NCBI GenBank assembly: GCA_002311855.1
Contig: DCAB01000012.1
Coordinates: 441,759 to 505,758, forward strand
Length of the DNA stretch: 64,000 nucleotides
Direction: 5' to 3'
From: Candidatus Dadabacteria bacterium UBA1144
Lineage (GTDB): Bacteria > Desulfobacterota_D > UBA1144
The position numbers and the translations under genes were made by a program. The notes beneath the pieces are model-generated. The model worked only from the letters and a program-made list of their open reading frames with translations. It did no database searches and had not been told where the DNA came from. Positions 8,566-18,118 of this stretch are shown one piece after another (position 1 is the stretch's first letter; each line of letters opens with the position of its first letter).

Positions 8566-9549
8566 ATGAATTTTGCTGATTTGGAAAAAAGATTACTCGA
8601 TAAACGTGAGTCTATTACTTTTGATGAGGCGATGGAACTCACCAATATTTCTAATGATAAACTTTTAGAGTTAACAAGTTTGGCTAGGAAGGTAACGCTC
8701 AAATATAAAGGTGATGGAGTCTTTCTAAGATCAATAATTAGTGCCAAGACAGGAGACTGTTCCGAGGATTGTTCCTTTTGTTCTCAGTCCGTACATTTTT
8801 CGTCACCTATATCAAAACACCCTTTTTTGGATCCAGATGAAGTTCTTCAGGCAGCTATACAATCTGAAAAAATAGGTGCTTTTGATTTCTGTATTGTTAT
8901 AGCCGTCAAAGGGCCAAATAAGCAACAGTTTAAAAAAGTATTAGAATCTATTGAGTTGATTAAGAAAAATACCAAACTTGAAATCGGGTGTTCCTTGGGT
9001 AGCCTGACTGAAGAACAAGCTTTTGGGTTGGCCGAAGCAGGTGTATGGAGATATAACCATAACATAGAAGCATGTAGAGAATTTTTTCCTAATATCTGTT
9101 CTACTCATACTTATGATGACAGAGTTAATACTGCCAAACTTGTTAAAAAGGCAGGTATGGAGCTTTGTTGTGGGGGTATTGTTGGGACAGGTGAGAGCGT
9201 TAATCAAAGAATTCAACTAGCATTTGAAATCAAAGAACTGAATCCTCATACTGTTCCCATCAATTTCTTAAACCCAAGACCAGGAACCCCCTTAGGGCAC
9301 TTAAAACCTCTCCCGAGTATTGAAGCAATTAAAACTATAGCTATTTTTAGGCTTATAATGCCTGATAAAGTTCTGATGTCGGGGGGAGGAAGAGAGATTA
9401 CCTTAAGGGATCTCCAGTCTCTGGGTATCATGGCTGGCTCAAATGGCATGATTATAGGAAACTATCTAACAACGATGGGACGTGCACCCGAGGAAGACCT
9501 CAAAATGATTGAAGATCTTCAAATGCCCATTAGGGATAGATACACCTAA
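8566..9549 (+). CDS. bioB: Biotin synthase (radical SAM)
   Basis: Inserts sulfur into dethiobiotin to form biotin. 327 residues, the normal length. The [4Fe-4S] cysteines are C65, C69 and C72 in GDCSEDCSFCSQS. Other BioB marks are YNHNIEACREFF, GGIVGTGES, NFLNPRPGTPL and a final glycine-rich ITLRDLQSLGIMAGSNG that binds near the [2Fe-2S] cluster. First gene of a bioB-bioA-bioF run. I found no BirA-like dyad in the 80 bases upstream, so control is not evident. Confidence 0.95.
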   Translation: MNFADLEKRLLDKRESITFDEAMELTNISNDKLLELTSLARKVTLKYKGDGVFLRSIISAKTGDCSEDCSFCSQSVHFSSPISKHPFLDPDEVLQAAIQSEKIGAFDFCIVIAVKGPNKQQFKKVLESIELIKKNTKLEIGCSLGSLTEEQAFGLAEAGVWRYNHNIEACREFFPNICSTHTYDDRVNTAKLVKKAGMELCCGGIVGTGESVNQRIQLAFEIKELNPHTVPINFLNPRPGTPLGHLKPLPSIEAIKTIAIFRLIMPDKVLMSGGGREITLRDLQSLGIMAGSNGMIIGNYLTTMGRAPEEDLKMIEDLQMPIRDRYT

Positions 9550-9557
9550 GACCTATA

Positions 9558-10883
9558 ATGACCTCAAAATCAAAAATCAAATCATATGATTTAGATTATA
9601 TTTGGCACCCCTTTACTCAAATGAAAGAGTACAAAGAAGATGAACCTATTGTCATAGAAGATTCAGATGGTGTTTATCTAATTGATTCAGACGGCAATAG
9701 ATATATAGATGGGGTATCCTCGCTGTGGGTCAATATACATGGTCATAAAGTAAAAAAAATTGATGAAGCTATAAAGAAACAGATTGATAAGATTGCACAC
9801 TCAACACTTCTTGGCGTAACAAACCCCTCTGCGGCAATACTGGCAAAAAAATTAATTGATATTGCCCCTGAGGGCCTAAAAAAAATTTTTTACTCAAGTG
9901 ATGGTGCTAGCGCAGTGGAAGTAGCATTGAAAATGGCATTTCAATATTGGTTATTAAAAAATAAACCTAACAAACAAAAATTCGTGTCTCTAAAAGATGG
10001 ATATCATGGAGATACTCTAGGGGCCGTTTCAGTAGGAGGAATAGATATATTTCACTCCACATATAAACCATTACTATTTAAATCTTTTCAAATATCTTCA
10101 TATGATTCTTCTGATAGAATGGTTAAAGAATTGGAGAAAATTTTAAATGAAAAATCAGATGAGATAGCTGCGTTAATTATCGAACCATACGTGCAAACTG
10201 CTGGTGGAATCAAAGTGGCCAAAGAAGGATACCTTAAAGATGTAAGAAATATTTGTAACAATTATGATGTTCTTCTTATAATTGATGAAGTTGCTACTGG
10301 TTTTGGGAGAACTGGTGAGATGTTTGCCTGTGATCACGATAAAGTTACCCCTGATATTTTAGTCTTAGGTAAGGGTCTAACAAGTGGATACCTTCCACTT
10401 TCCGCAACTATAACTACTCAAGATATCTTCGATACTTTTCTTGGTGATTATGAAGAGCTCAAAACTTTCTTTCATGGCCATAGCTATAGCGGAAACCCCT
10501 TATCTTGTGCTACAGCGATTGCAAACCTTGAAATTTTTGATGAAGAAAAAACTATCTCAAAAGTGAAAAAGACTATTAAAATCCTCGAAGATGAGCTTAA
10601 GGAATTTAAAGGTCTTAAGCATGTAAGTGATATTAGAAATAAAGGTCTTATGGCTGGAATTGATTTGAAAAAAGATTCGAATAAAAATATCGCTTACGAG
10701 TTGAAAGAAAGGATAGGAAAAAAAATTTGTGATTTGGCAAGAAAAGAGGGTGTCTTAATTAGACCGTTAGGCGATACCATAGTAATAATGCCCCCAATTT
10801 CTATTAATCAGAAAGAATTAAAAAAACTCACAAAGTCAATTTATAAATGTATCAAGATAGTGACAGAAGATGAAACGACATAG
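9558..10883 (+). CDS. bioA: Adenosylmethionine-8-amino-7-oxononanoate aminotransferase
   Basis: A PLP-dependent class III aminotransferase that converts KAPA to DAPA in biotin synthesis. 441 residues. IWHPFTQM at the N-terminus and SLWVNIHGH are typical of BioA. SSDGASAVEVALKMA binds the PLP phosphate, IIDEVATGFGRTG holds the PLP Asp, and LGKGLTSGYLPLSA contains the Schiff-base lysine. It starts eight bases after bioB and overlaps bioF by 14 bases. Confidence 0.94.
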   Translation: MTSKSKIKSYDLDYIWHPFTQMKEYKEDEPIVIEDSDGVYLIDSDGNRYIDGVSSLWVNIHGHKVKKIDEAIKKQIDKIAHSTLLGVTNPSAAILAKKLIDIAPEGLKKIFYSSDGASAVEVALKMAFQYWLLKNKPNKQKFVSLKDGYHGDTLGAVSVGGIDIFHSTYKPLLFKSFQISSYDSSDRMVKELEKILNEKSDEIAALIIEPYVQTAGGIKVAKEGYLKDVRNICNNYDVLLIIDEVATGFGRTGEMFACDHDKVTPDILVLGKGLTSGYLPLSATITTQDIFDTFLGDYEELKTFFHGHSYSGNPLSCATAIANLEIFDEEKTISKVKKTIKILEDELKEFKGLKHVSDIRNKGLMAGIDLKKDSNKNIAYELKERIGKKICDLARKEGVLIRPLGDTIVIMPPISINQKELKKLTKSIYKCIKIVTEDETT

Positions 10884-12405
10884 TATTGATAATTGGTTAT
10901 CTCAAGAATTAATTGCGATTAAGAGTGCCAATCTACATAGGAATCTTGTAGAGATATCTAGTCCTATGGGACCCGAGATTGAAATTAATAATGAAAAGTT
11001 TTATCAGTTTGCTTCAAACAACTATCTAGGTTTGACTATTGATTCGCGAGTTATTGCTTCCTCAATGCAAGGTCTGGACGAATTTGGAACGGGAACAGGA
11101 GGATCGCGACTTGTAACTGGAACATCTTTATTGCATAAGCAATTGGAAAAACAAATAGCTCGTTTTAAAAAAACTGAAGATGCAATTCTGTTTAGCTCAG
11201 GATATCTAGCTAACGTTGGAACAATATCTAGCGTAATGGATAAAAACGACGTAATATTTAGTGATGAGCTTAATCATGCCTCTGTAATTGATGGATGCAA
11301 ACTATCTAAATCAAAAATAGTAATATACAAACATTGCGACATGGACGATCTTGAAACTAAGATAAAGACAAATGCAGGTGGAAAAAATAAAAAAATGATT
11401 GCTACCGACAGCGTCTTCAGTATGGATGGAGACATAGCACCTTTAGATGAAATTGTAAAACTTTGTGAGAAATATGAATGTATATCTATGATTGATGAAG
11501 CGCATGCGACTGGGATATTAGGAAAAAATGGGAGTGGTGCTTCTGAGTTTTTCAAACTAGAAAATAAAATTGATATATGTATGGGGACTCTTTCGAAGGC
11601 TATAGGCTCCGTGGGTGGGTACGTTGCTGGATCATCAGAACTGATTGATTTCCTTAAGAATAAAGCAAGATCTTTCATATTTGATACATCTTTGCCGGCA
11701 TCATGTCTGATGGCCTCAATGGCTGGAATAAAGATTATTCAAGAAGACAAAAGTCTTAGAAGAGCTTTAAAAAAGAACCTCAAACAATTATCTGACTTTT
11801 TAGAAAAATCTGAATTTAATCATTTGAATTCAAAAACTGCAATTGTTCCGATAATAATAGGTGACGAAAAAGAGGCATTAAAAATTTCAGAAATTTTGTT
11901 TGATAATAAAATATTTGTACCTGCGGTAAGACCACCATCAGTTCCTGCCGGAGAATCAAGAATAAGAATTACCCTGATGGCATTACACAATAAAAAACAT
12001 ATAGATAAATTAATCAAAGTGTTAAAAGAACTTAAAGACGTGATAAGGAAGCCAATGAAGACAAACAAAATGAAGACAGATAAGGAGTTGAGGTCTTTTT
12101 CGTTAATGTTAATCGAATTTGAAAAATTTTGGAGTTTGCTTTTAGGGAGAAAGGTAAATAAAAAGAAAGCAAAATTGGAATATTTAAAAATAAAAACTCA
12201 ACTTACAGCCAGACAACTGGCGGAAAAATTTAATGAGCTTTACAGGCAAACCGAAGAAGAAAAATATGTACCGCACCCTGAAAGGTGGCTAAAATATGAA
12301 AGATGGAACGATCAATTGACAAAAACCTTAGAGAAAGAACAAATATATCGCGATGAAGAAGGATATATCATTTCCAAAGAAGAATGGGAAAAACGAAGAA
12401 GCTAG
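10870..12405 (+). CDS. bioF: 8-amino-7-oxononanoate synthase with fused C-terminal module
   Basis: Residues 1 to about 393 are a complete BioF, which condenses pimeloyl-ACP or -CoA with alanine. Visible marks are FASNNYLGL, GTGTGGSRLVTG, FSDELNHASVIDG, MIDEAHATG and GTLSKAIGSVGGYV (PLP lysine). The usual family length is about 385-395, but here the frame continues to 511 residues. The extra ~118 residues contain FWSLLLGRKVNKKKAK and YVPHPERWLKYERWND, a pattern I associate with the C-terminal region of phage-type replication proteins. This is seen directly as one uninterrupted frame; the origin of the tail is inference. It overlaps bioA, and the next gene starts 17 bases downstream. Confidence 0.93.
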   Translation: MKRHSIDNWLSQELIAIKSANLHRNLVEISSPMGPEIEINNEKFYQFASNNYLGLTIDSRVIASSMQGLDEFGTGTGGSRLVTGTSLLHKQLEKQIARFKKTEDAILFSSGYLANVGTISSVMDKNDVIFSDELNHASVIDGCKLSKSKIVIYKHCDMDDLETKIKTNAGGKNKKMIATDSVFSMDGDIAPLDEIVKLCEKYECISMIDEAHATGILGKNGSGASEFFKLENKIDICMGTLSKAIGSVGGYVAGSSELIDFLKNKARSFIFDTSLPASCLMASMAGIKIIQEDKSLRRALKKNLKQLSDFLEKSEFNHLNSKTAIVPIIIGDEKEALKISEILFDNKIFVPAVRPPSVPAGESRIRITLMALHNKKHIDKLIKVLKELKDVIRKPMKTNKMKTDKELRSFSLMLIEFEKFWSLLLGRKVNKKKAKLEYLKIKTQLTARQLAEKFNELYRQTEEEKYVPHPERWLKYERWNDQLTKTLEKEQIYRDEEGYIISKEEWEKRRS

Positions 12406-12422
12406 GATTTTAATTATTAATT

Positions 12423-13826
12423 ATGAAAAAAGTTATTTTCTTACTTTTAGATGGAGCGAGATACGATTGTTTAAATCGATATCTAGATCTCGGCCATCTT
12501 CCTAACGTAGATAAAATTATTAAAAATAATGGTTCAAATTCAAGTGCCATATCCGTATTTCCTTCTACGACTGGACCAGCCTATGTACCTTTCTTGACGG
12601 GATTATATCCGGGAAATATGAATATGCCGGGTATTAGATGGTTCAACAAAATCCAATTCTCTAAAAATGAGTCCGATTCTGGAGCACACAGGAGTTATGT
12701 AGGGATTGGAAGTATTTTTTTTAATACAGATCTAAAAAAATCAAAAAAAACCATGTTTGAAATTGTCAAAAAATCGAGATCAATCTTTAATGAAATTACT
12801 AGGGGCTTAGATTCAAAATACAATATGACAAAAATATCAAAAATATATTATAAAATGAAATCCCATTTCTCTGGTTCGAGCGATATTGATTCTGTCGCTA
12901 TGGAGAAACTTCTTTCCGCGATAGATTCCGAGGCTGAATTTATCTTTTGTTGTTTACACGGACTAGACTCTAATTCTCACATATATGGATTTGACCATGA
13001 TATTGTACTTCAATCGTATAAAAGCTTTGATTACAATTTAGGAATCGTTTTATCTAAATTGGAAAACAATAATGAATTGAATGATACGCTTTTAATCATA
13101 ACAAGTGACCATGGACATTCAAACACCCTTACGCATATTGATCTTGTAGAATTTTTGGAATCAAGAAACTTTAGAGTTCTATCATATCCGTTTATTCTCA
13201 ACAAATATTATAGAGATATTAATGCATCAGTTATGGTTTCAGGCAATTCGATGGCACATATCTATTTGCGAAAAGATTTTAATTGGGAAAAAAAATATAC
13301 CTTTATAGATTCCGAGAAACTCATTGATAGTTTACTTAAAATCAATGGAATTGATTTAGTCATGGCCTTAAATCAAAAAAATCATATTATAATTAAGAGC
13401 GATAGGGGGCTAGCTGTTCTAGAAGAAAAAGAAAATTTATTGCGATATCAACCACTTGAGAATGACCCCTTTGGGTATCCAAAAATGAATGAGCTTCTTT
13501 CTTCGGATGACGTTCTATCGCAAACCTACAATACTGAATATCCAGATGCATTAATCCAGATTGTTCAAATTTTTAAGTCAAATCGTTGTGGAGATATCGT
13601 TGTTAGTGCAGATTCAGGTTTTGACTTAAGAAAAAAATATGAATACCCTGAGCATAAATCTTCTCATGGATCACTACAAAAGAGTCATATGTTTGTACCT
13701 CTCATAATGAATAAGAGAATAAAACAGGAACATATAAGAACCGTAGATTTATTCCCAACAATATTAGATTATTTAAACAAAGAGATTGCAAATGATATTG
13801 ATGGAAAGAAATTAAATGTTTATTGA
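12423..13826 (+). CDS. Alkaline-phosphatase-superfamily phosphodiesterase/nucleotide pyrophosphatase
   Basis: 467 residues resembling the type I phosphodiesterase/nucleotide pyrophosphatase family. The first metal Asp is in VIFLLLDGARYD, the nucleophile Thr in FPSTTGPAYVPFLTG, and further metal ligands in HGLDSNSHIYG and SDHGHS. SSHGSL near the C-terminus likely supplies the last histidine. No signal peptide is evident, so it is probably cytoplasmic. It is 17 bases after bioF and may be cotranscribed; its substrate is unknown. It overlaps carD by 15 bases tail to tail. Confidence 0.8.
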   Translation: MKKVIFLLLDGARYDCLNRYLDLGHLPNVDKIIKNNGSNSSAISVFPSTTGPAYVPFLTGLYPGNMNMPGIRWFNKIQFSKNESDSGAHRSYVGIGSIFFNTDLKKSKKTMFEIVKKSRSIFNEITRGLDSKYNMTKISKIYYKMKSHFSGSSDIDSVAMEKLLSAIDSEAEFIFCCLHGLDSNSHIYGFDHDIVLQSYKSFDYNLGIVLSKLENNNELNDTLLIITSDHGHSNTLTHIDLVEFLESRNFRVLSYPFILNKYYRDINASVMVSGNSMAHIYLRKDFNWEKKYTFIDSEKLIDSLLKINGIDLVMALNQKNHIIIKSDRGLAVLEEKENLLRYQPLENDPFGYPKMNELLSSDDVLSQTYNTEYPDALIQIVQIFKSNRCGDIVVSADSGFDLRKKYEYPEHKSSHGSLQKSHMFVPLIMNKRIKQEHIRTVDLFPTILDYLNKEIANDIDGKKLNVY

Positions 13827-14318
13827 ATTTTCTTTATTTAAAAGACTTTTTATTTCGGTATGTATGTTCTCTTCTTTTTTTTTTAAAGACGCGCTTAGTT
13901 CTTTGACAAGTCTATTGAACGCATTTTCTAAAATTTTTTGTTCTCCAAAAGATAAATCTTTTCCTTTTGAGATATCATTTATCTCTCGAAAAACCTCTCC
14001 CGCCATAATGATATTCCCAGTTTTGAGTTTTTCCGTATAAGTTCTGTATCTTTTATTCCAACTAATATTTTCTTCTATTCTATATTTTGTTTTGCCTTTA
14101 ATCAGCGACCAGAGAGCTTTCAATTCACTTTTTTTAGCGATTGGTCTCAATCCTCGGGCTTGAATTGAGCTCTGAGGGATCATTACAGTAATATCGCTAT
14201 CAGCAACTTTTAGTATTAGGAATGTATGGGAAGTATCAGCTATTTTTTTTTCTTCAATTGAAACTACTGTTACTAGACCATGCGAGGGGTAGACAGCTCT
14301 GTCCCCAACTTTGTACAT
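13812..14318 (-). CDS. carD: CarD/CdnL-family RNA polymerase-binding regulator
   Basis: 168 residues. The N-terminal Tudor-like RNAP-interaction domain begins MYKVGDRAVYPSHGL and includes a second strand set up to about residue 60 (MIPQSSIQARGLRP). A helical C-terminal DNA-binding domain follows, with W-rich segments (ALWSLIKGK, ISWNKRYR) and KDLSFGEQKILENAF. The family stabilises open complexes at rRNA and other promoters; it is found in Deltaproteobacteria, Actinobacteria, Firmicutes and others. Single gene, divergent from xerC. Confidence 0.88.
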   Translation of the reverse strand: MYKVGDRAVYPSHGLVTVVSIEEKKIADTSHTFLILKVADSDITVMIPQSSIQARGLRPIAKKSELKALWSLIKGKTKYRIEENISWNKRYRTYTEKLKTGNIIMAGEVFREINDISKGKDLSFGEQKILENAFNRLVKELSASLKKKEENIHTEIKSLLNKENSINI

Positions 14319-14411
14319 ATTTTAATTATCTCACAATTCATATTTTACTTCAATTTTGAAACAACGTTTTTTTAATTGACTAAATATTTAATTTTGATTT
14401 ATATTCAATAT

Positions 14412-15389
14412 ATGAATGTTGATAATTTGTTAACAACGTTTGAAAGATATTTGGAAGCTCAAAACTTATCCAAAAATACTATCAATACTTATATATGTGA
14501 CATTAACCATTATTTGTCTGAAAAAAATTGTGTTAAAAACTTTTTAGATTCAGAAGAATTTATTAAAGTAATAAGCAAAAAAAGTTTGTTAAATTATTTT
14601 GAAGACATTCTCTGCTCAAATAAATATGATAACAATGTAAAATTAAAGGGCAAACTTAAACGAACAGTTTCGAAGAAAATATCATCATTCTCAAAATTTC
14701 TTGATTATTTGAAAAGAGAAGGAATTGTTGATAAAAACTACATAAGAACATTAGATCGATCTGAATTAATTGGAAAGTACGAAAGAAGTATAGAGCACAA
14801 AAAGTATATCGACCAGAAAGAATTATATAATTTTACAATTAGAATCTTTGAGATTGCTAACGATTCGGATAAAGATTTGATAATCTTAAGGGATGTGTCG
14901 ATATTGCTAATATTAATTTTTACTGGTTTACGAGCTAGTGAAGTAAGTAATATAAAGATTCCTGATATAGATTTAAAAAATGATAAAATTGACAACATAG
15001 TGAGAAAAAGAGGGAAAAAGTCTGAAGTCCCTATAGAAACAAAATTTCTTAAACCTATACTAAAACAATATTTGGAACTCAGAAATCACATGGATTCAGA
15101 AAATATCAATAATCTTTTCTACAACAAAGCCAATAAACCAATAAGTAGGCAATTGGTTTACAAGATCGTCATAACCTATTCGTTAAAATTTCTTGGATAT
15201 AGAATTTATCCACATACCTTACGGCACACTTTTGCTACTTGTTTGCTATTGAATGGTGCAACTACTGCTGAAGTTAAAAAAATGCTTGATCATGAAAACA
15301 TTTCTTCAACGGAAATATACGAACATGTAAATGAAATAAAAAGTAAGTATAATCTTATAAATAATTTTTATAGAGATAATAATGGATAA
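14412..15389 (+). CDS. xerC: Tyrosine recombinase XerC/XerD-like
   Basis: Site-specific recombinase of about 325 residues, of the type that resolves chromosome dimers. An N-terminal SAM-like core-binding domain (LSKNTINTYICDINHYL) precedes the catalytic domain. The catalytic set is visible: Arg in FTGLRASEVSN, Lys in RKRGKKSEVPI, H-x-x-R in YPHTLRHTFAT, His in MLDHENISSTEIY, and Tyr in that last motif. The frame opens at 14376, but ATG 14412 starts at the normal domain boundary. Adjacent hslV and hslU match the conserved xerC-hslVU order, so it is a housekeeping recombinase rather than an island integrase. Confidence 0.88.
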   Translation: MNVDNLLTTFERYLEAQNLSKNTINTYICDINHYLSEKNCVKNFLDSEEFIKVISKKSLLNYFEDILCSNKYDNNVKLKGKLKRTVSKKISSFSKFLDYLKREGIVDKNYIRTLDRSELIGKYERSIEHKKYIDQKELYNFTIRIFEIANDSDKDLIILRDVSILLILIFTGLRASEVSNIKIPDIDLKNDKIDNIVRKRGKKSEVPIETKFLKPILKQYLELRNHMDSENINNLFYNKANKPISRQLVYKIVITYSLKFLGYRIYPHTLRHTFATCLLLNGATTAEVKKMLDHENISSTEIYEHVNEIKSKYNLINNFYRDNNG

Positions 15390-15918
15390 AATTAAAGCAA
15401 CAACAATTCTATGCGTAAAGAAAGACAAGAAGGTTGCAATAGGTGGAGATGGACAAGTATCTCTGGGAGATTCAATCTTGAAGAGAACAGCCAAAAAGGT
15501 TAGAAAAATCCATAATAATGAAATTTTGATTGGGTTTGCAGGAGCAACCGCTGACGCAATCACGCTATTTGATAAATTCGAAGCCAAATTAGATGAATTT
15601 AAAGGCAATCTTAAAAGAGCAGCTGTCGAATTAGCTAAAGATTGGAGAACCGATAGAATCCTGAGAAGACTTGAAGCGATGATGATTGTTGCTGACAAAG
15701 ATGATATTTTTTTAATTTCAGGTAGCGGTGATGTAATAGAACCCGATATTCCTATTTGTTCTGTTGGGTCTGGTGGTTTCTTTGCATACTCAGCGGCTAA
15801 AGCTCTTTATACTTTTTCTAATCTTTCTTCAGATCAAATTGTTTTGGAGTCTTTAAAAATTGCATCAGAGGTTTGCGTATATACAAATGAGAATGTATCG
15901 CTTGAAACGATAGAATAA
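15382..15918 (+). CDS. hslV: HslV protease subunit
   Basis: Proteolytic subunit of the HslVU (ClpQY) ATP-dependent protease, 178 residues. The N-terminal nucleophile threonine is exposed after a short propeptide, in MDKIKATTILCV. GGDGQVSLG and GFAGATADA are further HslV signatures. It overlaps xerC by eight bases, and hslU starts two bases after its stop, so all three are coupled. Confidence 0.95.
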   Translation: MDKIKATTILCVKKDKKVAIGGDGQVSLGDSILKRTAKKVRKIHNNEILIGFAGATADAITLFDKFEAKLDEFKGNLKRAAVELAKDWRTDRILRRLEAMMIVADKDDIFLISGSGDVIEPDIPICSVGSGGFFAYSAAKALYTFSNLSSDQIVLESLKIASEVCVYTNENVSLETIE

Positions 15919-15920
15919 TA

Positions 15921-17240
15921 ATGAAGAAAGTTATTTTAACCCCAAGAGAAACTGTATCGGAACTTGATAAATATATTATAGGACAATCTGAAGCGAAAAA
16001 AGCTGTTGCTATAGCACTACGAAATAGGTGGAGAAGACAAAAAGTAAAGTCAAGCATTAAAGATGAGATATCTCCAAAGAATATATTAATGATCGGACCC
16101 ACAGGTGTTGGGAAAACTGAAATTGCAAGAAGACTGGCGAAACTATCTAATGCTCCATTTATAAAAATAGAAGCCTCAAAATTTACCGAGGTTGGCTATG
16201 TTGGACGAGATGTAGAATCTATGGTTAGAGATTTGGTTGAGATTTCGGTAAAAATGATTAGCGATGAAGACAAGATATCAATTAATACTAAAGCGGAAGA
16301 GCTTGCTGAAGAAAAGATTCTGGATTTGTTATTATACAAAGAAAAAAAAGATAGCGATACTACAGCAACTAGGCAAAAATTTAGAAAAATGTTTAGAGAA
16401 GGTCAGCTTAATAAAAGAATGGTAGAAATCAATATCCCTGTGAAATTCTCACCTGTTCAATTTATAACTAATAATCCTAATGAAGAACTTGAAAATAATA
16501 TGAGCGATATGTTGTCAAATCTTTTTCCCAACAAAGAGAAAAAAAGGAAAGTAACAATTGGAGAAGCCTACAAGATATTGATTGAACAAGAATCAGAAAA
16601 ATTAATTGATAAAGATAGTATCAACGAAAGAGCAATCAACAGAGCCGAACACCTGGGAATTATCTTTATCGATGAAATCGACAAGATAGCAAGAGGTGTC
16701 GATAATTCAACCGGTCCAGATATTTCAAGGGAGGGTGTTCAACGAGATTTACTTCCTATTATAGAAGGGTCTTCCGTAAAGACAAAATATGGCATGGTCA
16801 AAACGGACCATATATTGTTTATTGGTGCCGGAGCATTTCATTCTGCAAAGCCTTCTGATTTAATTCCAGAGCTTCAAGGAAGATTCCCAATAAGAGTTGA
16901 ACTTTCGGCGCTAGGGAAAAAAGATTTTGAAAGAATCTTGTGCGAACCTGAGAATGCTTTATTAAAACAATACGAAGAACTACTGGCAACTGAAGAGATT
17001 AATCTGACTTTTCTTGCAGAAGGAATAAGTAGAATTGCAGAAATTTCTGTTGAAATTAATGAGAACAATGAAAATATTGGCGCTAGAAGACTCCATACTA
17101 TCTTAGAAAAATTACTGGAAGATATATCTTTTTCGGCACCTGATATGCGAGAGAAAGATGTTACTATAGATGCTCAATATGTCGATAAAAAACTAAAAAG
17201 TATAATTAAAGATAGAGATTTGAGTAAATATATTTTATAA
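15921..17240 (+). CDS. hslU: HslU ATPase subunit
   Basis: AAA+ unfoldase partner of HslV, 439 residues. It begins with TPRETVSELDKYIIGQ, then Walker A GPTGVGKTEIARRLA with pore-loop region FTEVGYVGRDVES, an intermediate domain (about residues 110-235), Walker B IIFIDEIDKIA, and the C-terminal ENIGARRLHTILEKLLED that docks on HslV. Followed after 19 bases by argB. Confidence 0.95.
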   Translation: MKKVILTPRETVSELDKYIIGQSEAKKAVAIALRNRWRRQKVKSSIKDEISPKNILMIGPTGVGKTEIARRLAKLSNAPFIKIEASKFTEVGYVGRDVESMVRDLVEISVKMISDEDKISINTKAEELAEEKILDLLLYKEKKDSDTTATRQKFRKMFREGQLNKRMVEINIPVKFSPVQFITNNPNEELENNMSDMLSNLFPNKEKKRKVTIGEAYKILIEQESEKLIDKDSINERAINRAEHLGIIFIDEIDKIARGVDNSTGPDISREGVQRDLLPIIEGSSVKTKYGMVKTDHILFIGAGAFHSAKPSDLIPELQGRFPIRVELSALGKKDFERILCEPENALLKQYEELLATEEINLTFLAEGISRIAEISVEINENNENIGARRLHTILEKLLEDISFSAPDMREKDVTIDAQYVDKKLKSIIKDRDLSKYIL

Positions 17241-17259
17241 TTCAGTTCTTTTAAACGAT

Positions 17260-18111
17260 ATGAAGAAAGACATACAAAGGGCAAATACATTACTTGAAGC
17301 CTTACCCTATATAAGAAAATTTAATTTAAAAACCATCGTATTTAAATATGGGGGTAGTATCGGATCTAAGGATTTTTCAAATTTTGCTAGGGATTTGGTT
17401 CTGATGAAATTAGTTGGAGTAAATCCCATTGTCGTTCATGGTGGAGGTGCCGAAATAACAAAAGCGCTTGATGCAAATGGCATTAAGACAGAATTCGTTG
17501 ATGGCTTAAGAGTTACCTGTGACGAAACTATTCGAATAATAGAGATGGTTTTGGTCAAAAAGATTAATAAAGAAATAGTCTCAAAGATTAATACCCATGG
17601 AGGTAGTTCGGTTGGGGTTTCAGGAAAAGAAAATGGACTCTTAAAGGTAAAAAAAATCAAGCTTTTGAGAAAGGGAATTGATTTGGGAAGGGTAGGCGAG
17701 ATTGTTAGAGTCAATACAAAATTTATAGTAGGACTACAGAAAAAAGGGCACATCCCCGTAATTGCCCCTATTGGATGTAGCAATAAAGGAATTACTTATA
17801 ACATTAATGCAGATCATGCAGCCTCAAAAATCGCTGCAGCATTAAAAGCAGAAAAATTAATTATTTTAACTGACGTACCTGGTATAAAAGGAGAAGACAA
17901 TAAGTTGATATCGTCTCTTAGTAAAAAATCTGCAAATTTGTTAATTAGAAAAGGGATAATAGCAAAAGGAATGGTACCAAAAGTTCAATGTCTTATTGAT
18001 GCATTGACTGAGGGTGTTAATAAAACGCATATAATAGATGGTAGAATCGCCCATGCTGCTATCTTAGAAATTTTTACAGATTCTGGGATAGGCACAGAAA
18101 TTTTATTATGA
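17260..18111 (+). CDS. argB: Acetylglutamate kinase
   Basis: Phosphorylates N-acetylglutamate in arginine synthesis; 283 residues. The N-terminal FKYGGSIG binds ATP phosphate, VVHGGGAEITKAL binds acetylglutamate, and NINADHAASKIAAALKA plus LILTDVPGI are typical of the amino acid kinase fold. An N-terminal extension of about 20 residues is like that of arginine-sensitive enzymes. Second-step gene of argB-argD-argF, downstream of hslU. Confidence 0.94.
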   Translation: MKKDIQRANTLLEALPYIRKFNLKTIVFKYGGSIGSKDFSNFARDLVLMKLVGVNPIVVHGGGAEITKALDANGIKTEFVDGLRVTCDETIRIIEMVLVKKINKEIVSKINTHGGSSVGVSGKENGLLKVKKIKLLRKGIDLGRVGEIVRVNTKFIVGLQKKGHIPVIAPIGCSNKGITYNINADHAASKIAAALKAEKLIILTDVPGIKGEDNKLISSLSKKSANLLIRKGIIAKGMVPKVQCLIDALTEGVNKTHIIDGRIAHAAILEIFTDSGIGTEILL

Positions 18112-18118
18112 GGCAATA

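Noticed and set aside
14412..15389. Tyrosine recombinase as a mark of an integrated element
   Set aside because: Its fixed place before hslVU is the housekeeping xerC order; no att repeats or cargo were seen.
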